DNA of 64,000 nt, from the NCBI GenBank assembly GCA_016125385.1, contig WGLV01000033.1:26001-90000 (forward strand), given 5' to 3'. The stretch is from a bacterium (lineage in GTDB: Bacteria > Hinthialibacterota > Hinthialibacteria > Hinthialibacterales > Hinthialibacteraceae). The number at the start of each line of letters is the position of its first letter. The first letter of the stretch is position 1. A model generated the notes under the pieces. The model saw only the letters and a list, made by a program, of their open reading frames with translations. It had not been told where the DNA came from and searched no databases. The translations under genes and the position numbers were made by a program. Below, piece by piece: positions 63,504 to 64,000 of the stretch.

Positions 63504-64000
63504 CTATTTTTTCTTTCGCGCCTCAATCAAAACCTGCGTATTCAACACGGTATACAACGGCTTGAACGGCAAACCGCACCGCCTCACTTCATGAAAGCGC
63601 GCGGAGATTTCATGGACCACCGTCATATAGTCGAAGCCCTTATGAGAAGAGAGGCTGACGCGCTCGACGCGGTCAAGACGGCCAACCGTCGCGTTCATCA
63701 GTTCAGCCCAGGTATACGAACCGCGATACCCTCCGAAACACACCTTCGACACGCCTTGTTTCAGCAGGATGGAAAGCCCTCGCTCGATGGGTACCGTGAC
63801 GATCAACACTCCATCCGGCTTGAGAATTCTCGTCAAGTCAGCCACGGCGGCGGGCATGTCGTAAACGTGTTCCAGCGTTTCGAGACAACAGACGGCGTCG
63901 AACGTCTCATCCGGAAACGGCAGCCGGCAGGCGTCTCCGGTTAACACGCCGGTTTTGCCATTGTTCATACGCCGGGTCAGCGTCTCCAGCGCATCGCGAT
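63504..64000 (-). CDS. SAM-dependent methyltransferase, N-terminus off the window
   Basis: The frame stays open from the stop at 63504 past an internal ATG at 63968 to the window edge, so the start is missing. GDACRLPFPDETFDAVCCLE, TLEHVYDMPAAVADLTRILK and GVLIVTVPIERG are motifs II-IV of a class I methyltransferase (Methyltransf_11). The SAM motif I lies outside the window. Substrate unknown. Confidence 0.75.
   Translation of the reverse strand, partial: RDALETLTRRMNNGKTGVLTGDACRLPFPDETFDAVCCLETLEHVYDMPAAVADLTRILKPDGVLIVTVPIERGLSILLKQGVSKVCFGGYRGSYTWAELMNATVGRLDRVERVSLSSHKGFDYMTVVHEISARFHEVRRCGLPFKPLYTVLNTQVLIEARKKK

Overview
The window looks like a piece of a chromosome from an uncultured, flagellated, Gram-negative (diderm) bacterium of moderately high GC. 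Diderm features are a phosphate-porin-like outer-membrane protein, several lipoproteins, Tat-exported enzymes and a complete flagellar export and switch operon. The pilin-like protein, exported Gfo/Idh/MocA dehydrogenase and BshC resemble gene content of environmental phyla such as Sumerlaeota, Hydrogenedentota, Planctomycetota or their relatives. That placement is inference; no rRNA gene is present to settle it. I saw no tRNA or rRNA gene, CRISPR array, insertion sequence or prophage.

Layout. 1-7.4 kb: miscellaneous envelope genes (a large membrane protein cut by the left edge, a Nudix-like lipoprotein with a broken Nudix box, a pilin-like protein, an exported oxidoreductase, a WecA/MraY-type lipid-linked sugar transferase). 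7.5-15.2 kb: a small ORF coupled to an XRE regulator, a divergent acetate-kinase-like protein, prs, bshC, an RlmI-like methyltransferase, a TPM-domain protein coupled to a probable pseudo-nucleotidyltransferase. 15.6-22.5 kb: porin, DUF4956 membrane protein, a methyltransferase, exported proteins and a membrane-anchored P-loop ATPase followed by a small partner. 22.7-29.1 kb: leuCD, an exported metallo-beta-lactamase-fold protein, a FetAB-like ABC transporter, an RsbT-like ATPase/coiled-coil/PAS protein and a lipoprotein.

29.5-42.5 kb: one co-directional flagellar operon behind a good housekeeping-type promoter, in the order fliL-fliM-fliN/Y-second SpoA protein-fliO-fliP-fliQ-fliR-flhB-flhA-flhF-flhG-lipoprotein. 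These make the C-ring, the export gate and the FlhF/FlhG pair that sets flagellar position and number. 42.5-52.4 kb: HicB-like protein, DUF554, agmatine deiminase, dnaA with an oriC-like AT-rich region, ygfZ, hisI, a thioesterase, a glycosyltransferase, a carboxymuconolactone-decarboxylase-like protein, and a two-gene unit of a two-helix (SLATT-like) membrane protein plus a small proline-rich protein. 52.5-63.0 kb: a minus-strand nuo operon (nuoA, a 44-residue membrane ORF, nuoB, C, D, H, I, J, K, L, M, N) that lacks nuoE, nuoF and nuoG, so it encodes an 11-subunit complex I without the NADH-oxidising module at this locus. The right edge cuts a SAM methyltransferase.

Most likely under-described elements: the SLATT-like/PPGPWP pair (51.6-52.4 kb), the 44-residue ORF inside the nuo operon, the membrane P-loop ATPase plus small partner (20.0-21.8 kb), the FlhG with a roughly 160-residue disordered linker, and the active-site substitutions in the acetate-kinase-like, Nudix-like, nucleotidyltransferase-like and FlhB proteins.
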